A stretch of DNA of 64,000 nucleotides, taken from Aldehydirespirator sp965203575 (GTDB taxonomy: Bacteria; Actinomycetota; Acidimicrobiia; Acidimicrobiales; Aldehydirespiratoraceae). The DNA lies in the NCBI GenBank assembly GCA_965203575.1, contig OZ241894.1, positions 1,550,001 through 1,614,000 of the forward strand, written 5' to 3'. Under the pieces are notes generated by a model, which saw only the letters and a list, made by a program, of their open reading frames with translations, was not told the origin of the DNA and made no database searches. Within the stretch, counting starts at the first letter, position 1. Each line of letters begins with the position of its first letter. Shown here one piece after another: positions 60,683-64,000 of this stretch. A program made the translations under genes and the position numbers.

Positions 60683-61960
60683 ATGACCCACCACCGCGGG
60701 CCGCGTCGCCGATGGACTGCCGGCGGATGGTGGGCGGTGGTGGTCGCGGTGCTGGTCGCGGCGTGCGGCGGCGATGGAGAAACCGCGAACGACCCGGACA
60801 TCGACGAATCGGTATCGGTCCGACCCGTCATCGAGCCGGACGGAGACTCACTGGGCCTGACCGAGGAACGGATCCTGTTCGGACAGTCTGCCGCGCTGAG
60901 CGGACCGGCCAAGGAGTTGGGCAGGAACATGAGGCTGGGGATCCTGGCCGCGTTCGACGAGGTGAACGCGGCCGGGGGGGTCCACGGGCGCGTCCTGGAA
61001 CTGCAATCCCTCGACGACGCGTACGAGCCCGAGGACGCGATAGTGATGACCCGCCATCTCATCGAGCAGGAGCAGGTGTTCGCGCTCATAGGCGCGGTGG
61101 GCACTCCGACCTCGCGCTCCGCCACCCCGATCGCCCGCAACGCCGGGGTTCCCTACATCGCACCCTTCACCGGCGCCGCCTTCCTCCGCGACGACGAGTG
61201 GGACAACATCATCAACTTGCGAGCCTCCTACAACCAGGAGACCGAGGAGATGGTGGCCCGGCTGACCAACGACCTCGGGATCACCCGGATCGGCGTCATG
61301 TACCAGAACGACTCGTTCGGACGGGCCGGCTACCGCGGCGTGGTCGCGGCGCTCGATCGGCGGGGAATGGAACCCGTGTCGATCGGGATCTACCCCCGCA
61401 ACACCACCGCGGTCAAGACGGCCCTGCTCGACCTGCGCCAGGGCAACCCCGAAGCGGTGATCTCGATCGGCGCCTACGAGCCGGTCGCGAGGCTGATCCT
61501 GTGGGCCCGCCGCACGGGCATGGATGCGGTCTTCATGACCGTGTCCTTCGTCGGCAGCAATGCCCTCGCCCAGGAATTGGGACCGGATGGCGCAGGGGTG
61601 CTGGTGACCCAGGTCGTCCCGTTCCCGGAGGATGACACTCTGCCCGTCGTCCACTCCTACCTCGGCGCCCTGTCGAGCCACGATGCGGAGGCGGAGCCGG
61701 GGTTCGTGTCGCTCGAGGGCTATCTGGCGGGACGCATGGTGATCCAGGCTCTGGAGCAGTGCGGCGCCGACGTCGAACGATCCTGCCTGCTTCAGCAGCT
61801 GATCGACCGGGGCAATCTGGACATCGACGGCTTCGCCCTGCAGTTCGGCCAGGGCGACAACCAGGGCTCGGACCGGGTCTTCCTGACGGTGATCGGCTCC
61901 GACGGCCAATACCACCCCGTCGAGACTCTGCATGAGACCAGTCGCTGGGTGACCCAATGA
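60683..61960 (+). CDS. Periplasmic-binding-fold solute-binding lipoprotein (Leu/Ile/Val-binding type)
   Basis: 425 residues. Arg-rich N terminus, hydrophobic segment and lipobox VLVAACGG give an exported lipoprotein. The binding domain is Peripla_BP_6-like: ILFGQSAALSGPAKELGRNM, AFDEVNAAGGVHGR, VFALIGAVGTPTS, RIGVMYQNDSFGRAGYRGV. There is no permease or ATPase nearby; its stop overlaps the start of a membrane histidine kinase (ATGA). It is therefore more likely a ligand-sensing partner of that kinase than a transporter subunit. Confidence 0.9.
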   Translation: MTHHRGPRRRWTAGGWWAVVVAVLVAACGGDGETANDPDIDESVSVRPVIEPDGDSLGLTEERILFGQSAALSGPAKELGRNMRLGILAAFDEVNAAGGVHGRVLELQSLDDAYEPEDAIVMTRHLIEQEQVFALIGAVGTPTSRSATPIARNAGVPYIAPFTGAAFLRDDEWDNIINLRASYNQETEEMVARLTNDLGITRIGVMYQNDSFGRAGYRGVVAALDRRGMEPVSIGIYPRNTTAVKTALLDLRQGNPEAVISIGAYEPVARLILWARRTGMDAVFMTVSFVGSNALAQELGPDGAGVLVTQVVPFPEDDTLPVVHSYLGALSSHDAEAEPGFVSLEGYLAGRMVIQALEQCGADVERSCLLQQLIDRGNLDIDGFALQFGQGDNQGSDRVFLTVIGSDGQYHPVETLHETSRWVTQ

Positions 61961-64000
61961 GTTCACCGCTCGACGATCCGGCGGCGGAAGAGTCCGTGAC
62001 TCCGTTGCCCGACGAACCGGCGGCGGAAGAGTCCGTGACTCCGTTGCCCGACGAACCCGTGGAGGACCCCGCCGCAGCGACTCCCGGCGAACCGGCGGCC
62101 GGTGACACCGACCAGTCGTCGATCGAGGACACGCCCGCCGATGACGCGATGAGACCTTCGCTCGGGTTCTGGTCCCGGATCTCCACCAAGCTCTATGTGG
62201 GCATCGGCGGAGCGGTGGCCTTGACGCTGGCCGCCAGCCTGGTCGGGTGGTTCTCCTTCAACCGTGTGGGCGATGCCCAGAGGCGGGTCAACGAGGGAAG
62301 CGTTCCCGAACTGGCTGCCGCGTTCGGCGTCGCGCAGTACGGCGGGATCCTCGCCAACGCCGCGCCCACCCTGGCCGCCTCGGCCACGACTATGGAGCTG
62401 TTCCAGCAGAGCCAGCAGATAGACCATACCGTCCTGACGTTCGAGGAGCAGATGGCGGTCCTCGAACAGAGCGACAGCGACGCCGCCAGCGTGGCCCGCA
62501 TCCGCGAGAGTGCCGACACCCTGATCGCCAACATCGCCGAGATCCGGCGCGAGGTCTCGGAGAGGTTCGACATCGCCGAGCAGCGAACGGTGCAGCAGGC
62601 GGAGCTCGTGAACCTGAGGGCTCAGGTGAGCGATGTCCTGGTCCCTGCCCTGGACGACCAGCTCTTCTACACCCTCACCGGCCACTCCGAGCTCGACACG
62701 TCCCCGGTTCCGAGATCCGAGCACTTCTCGGAGGACGAGGTCTTCCGGTACCGGCGCCTGGCCGAGCTCGAAGCCGATGCCAACATCACCTCCGACCTCC
62801 TGGCCAGCGCCTTCGCCCTGGACGATCAGAGCCTGCTGGAGCCGCTGCGGGAGCGCTTCGAAGCGGCGGCCGGCCGGATCGACAGGAACCTGCTGACGTT
62901 GCAGGGAACGCAGTTCCATGCCGACGCGGCCCCGATCTTCTCCCGCCTGCGGGAGCTGGGACTCGGCGCGGAGAACTCATTCGACCTCGCAGCCAGCGAG
63001 TTCACGATCATCGCGCACCACCAAGAGCTCCTGGACCAGAACAGCCAGCTCTCGCTCACGCTGGTCTCCGAGGTCGACAGCCTGGTGCGGGCCTCCCAGG
63101 ACCGGGCCGCGGAGGCCACCACCGCGTCCGAGCAGGCCATCGCCACCGCACGAACCCTGCTGCTGGCCATCAGCGCGTTCAGCATCGTGGGCGCCCTGTT
63201 CATCATCTGGTTCTTCGTGGGCAAGGCTCTGGTGCGGCGCATCGCGTTGCTGTCGGACTGGATGAGACGCATGGCCGGCGGCGACCTCGAGGTCACCGTC
63301 CCGATCACCGGCCGGGACGAGGTCGCGGACATGGCCGCGACCTTGGAAGTGTTCCGGCGCCACGCCCTGGAGGTCCAGCGCCTCAACCTGGTCGAGCAGC
63401 TCGCCACGGAGCTGCAGGGCAAGAACGAGCAGCTCGAAGGGGTACTGGCCGAGCTGCAGAAGGCCCAGGACCAGATCGTCACCCGTGAGAAGCTGGCCGC
63501 TCTGGGCGAGCTCACCGCAGGAGTCGCCCATGAGATCAAGAACCCCTTGAACTTCGTGAAGAACTTCGCCGAGGCCTCCGAGGAGCTCATCGACGAGCTC
63601 AAGGAACTGCTGGAGGACATCGGTGACGACATCAGCGACGACAACAAGGACTATGTCAATGAGATCGCCAGCGATCTGACCGGCAACATCGAGCGCATCC
63701 GCTCCCACGGCGAACGAGCCGACCGCATCGTGCGCGACATGCTGATGATGGGACGCGACTCCGGCGAGTGGCAGCTGACCGACATCAACGACCTGCTGGA
63801 GCAGCACGCCCAACTGTCATTCCACAGCGCCCGGGCTCTGGACTCGGACTTCCAGCTCGACATCCAGCAGGACCTCGACCCGGATGTGGGCCAGCTGAAG
63901 GTGATCGCCCAGGATCTGGGGCGGGTGTTCCTGAACATGGTGACCAACGCGGGCCACGCCACCAACGACCGCCACCGGGCCGAGATCGCGGCCGGCAACA
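61957..64000 (+). CDS. Membrane sensor histidine kinase, 3' end outside window
   Basis: About 681 residues visible and still open at the window end. An acidic N-terminal tail of about 65 residues includes two copies of a 13-residue repeat. First membrane helix LYVGIGGAVALTLAASLVGW; long extracytoplasmic helical sensor (about 95-400, NIT/four-helix-like); second helix LLLAISAFSIVGALFIIWFF; HAMP (LVRRIALLSDWMRRMAGGDL); coiled coil; dimerisation H box GELTAGVAHEIKNPLNF; then the N box VFLNMVTNAGHAT at the edge. ATGA overlap with the binding-protein gene, so the two probably form a ligand-sensor pair. The upstream receiver-phosphatase is its likely target. Confidence 0.92.
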   Translation, partial: MSSPLDDPAAEESVTPLPDEPAAEESVTPLPDEPVEDPAAATPGEPAAGDTDQSSIEDTPADDAMRPSLGFWSRISTKLYVGIGGAVALTLAASLVGWFSFNRVGDAQRRVNEGSVPELAAAFGVAQYGGILANAAPTLAASATTMELFQQSQQIDHTVLTFEEQMAVLEQSDSDAASVARIRESADTLIANIAEIRREVSERFDIAEQRTVQQAELVNLRAQVSDVLVPALDDQLFYTLTGHSELDTSPVPRSEHFSEDEVFRYRRLAELEADANITSDLLASAFALDDQSLLEPLRERFEAAAGRIDRNLLTLQGTQFHADAAPIFSRLRELGLGAENSFDLAASEFTIIAHHQELLDQNSQLSLTLVSEVDSLVRASQDRAAEATTASEQAIATARTLLLAISAFSIVGALFIIWFFVGKALVRRIALLSDWMRRMAGGDLEVTVPITGRDEVADMAATLEVFRRHALEVQRLNLVEQLATELQGKNEQLEGVLAELQKAQDQIVTREKLAALGELTAGVAHEIKNPLNFVKNFAEASEELIDELKELLEDIGDDISDDNKDYVNEIASDLTGNIERIRSHGERADRIVRDMLMMGRDSGEWQLTDINDLLEQHAQLSFHSARALDSDFQLDIQQDLDPDVGQLKVIAQDLGRVFLNMVTNAGHATNDRHRAEIAAGN
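61978..62055 (+). repeat. 39-bp tandem duplication inside the histidine kinase gene
   Basis: Two identical or nearly identical 39-base units (61978-62016 and 62017-62055), each coding for PAAEESVTPLPDE. In-frame, so the protein simply gains a second acidic cytoplasmic repeat. Near-perfect identity suggests a recent duplication. Confidence 0.85.

Overview
The window is about 64 kb of very GC-rich DNA with dense, mostly co-directional genes, many GTG/TTG starts and repeated ATGA/GTGA/TGATG stop-start overlaps. Together with a GlcB-type malate synthase resembling the mycobacterial enzyme, a luciferase-like (F420-type) oxidoreductase, a methenyl-tetrahydromethanopterin cyclohydrolase and a trimethylamine/TMAO gene pair, this points to a high-GC actinobacterium, most plausibly a marine (perhaps host-associated) Acidimicrobiia-like lineage. 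The taxonomic placement is inference; there is no rRNA in the window.

Region 1 (1-16754): a type I polyketide/lipid locus. Two megasynthases each end in an ACP-KS pair whose acyltransferase is missing, and each is followed by a promoter-like sequence and a tiny freestanding ACP with an unusual phosphopantetheine motif. The complete megasynthase reads KS-AT-DH-cMT-ER-KR-ACP-KS, a fully reducing, C-methylating module suited to a methyl-branched lipid chain, but it is split by an apparent one-base loss in a G run near 7485-7489. An alpha/beta hydrolase, an Sfp-type phosphopantetheinyl transferase, a phytanoyl-CoA-dioxygenase-like enzyme and an amidase accompany it.

Region 2 (16889-25393): a catabolic run. 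It holds a Rieske oxygenase, a flavin-reductase-like protein, a 2-oxoacid dehydrogenase E1 alpha/beta pair with a stand-alone lipoyl protein instead of a full E2, an SDR and a tetrahydromethanopterin cyclohydrolase (mch). Two duplicated membrane/coiled-coil miniproteins, another SDR and a Mer-like LLM oxidoreductase follow. Region 3 (25509-37554): a minus-strand BMP-type ABC importer, then divergently a second Rieske oxygenase and a molybdenum hydroxylase whose large and FAD subunits are fused, then two tandem small helical proteins.

Region 4 (37560-45878): a minus-strand operon of acyl-CoA ligase, hydantoinase B and A, cupin, VOC protein and a histidine phosphatase lacking an evident start, then a divergent XRE-cupin regulator and small membrane proteins. 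Region 5 (46034-49441): a divergent ammonium transporter with three membrane microproteins, then an NYN-domain protein preceded by a very stable hairpin. Region 6 (49681-58535): a TMAO demethylase-like protein and trimethylamine monooxygenase, an aromatic-type FAD monooxygenase, malate synthase G and a DAO-family oxidase. Region 7 (58597-64000): a STAS / response-regulator-phosphatase / anti-sigma-kinase partner-switching set, followed by a solute-binding lipoprotein and a membrane histidine kinase cut by the window edge.

Taken together, regions 2-6 look like uptake and oxidative breakdown of methylated amines and other N-containing organics. Formaldehyde could pass to tetrahydromethanopterin/folate C1 carriers, ammonium would be handled by Amt, and C2 units by malate synthase. 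A 40-50 bp intergenic repeat recurs at least six times between 29.8 and 60.7 kb.
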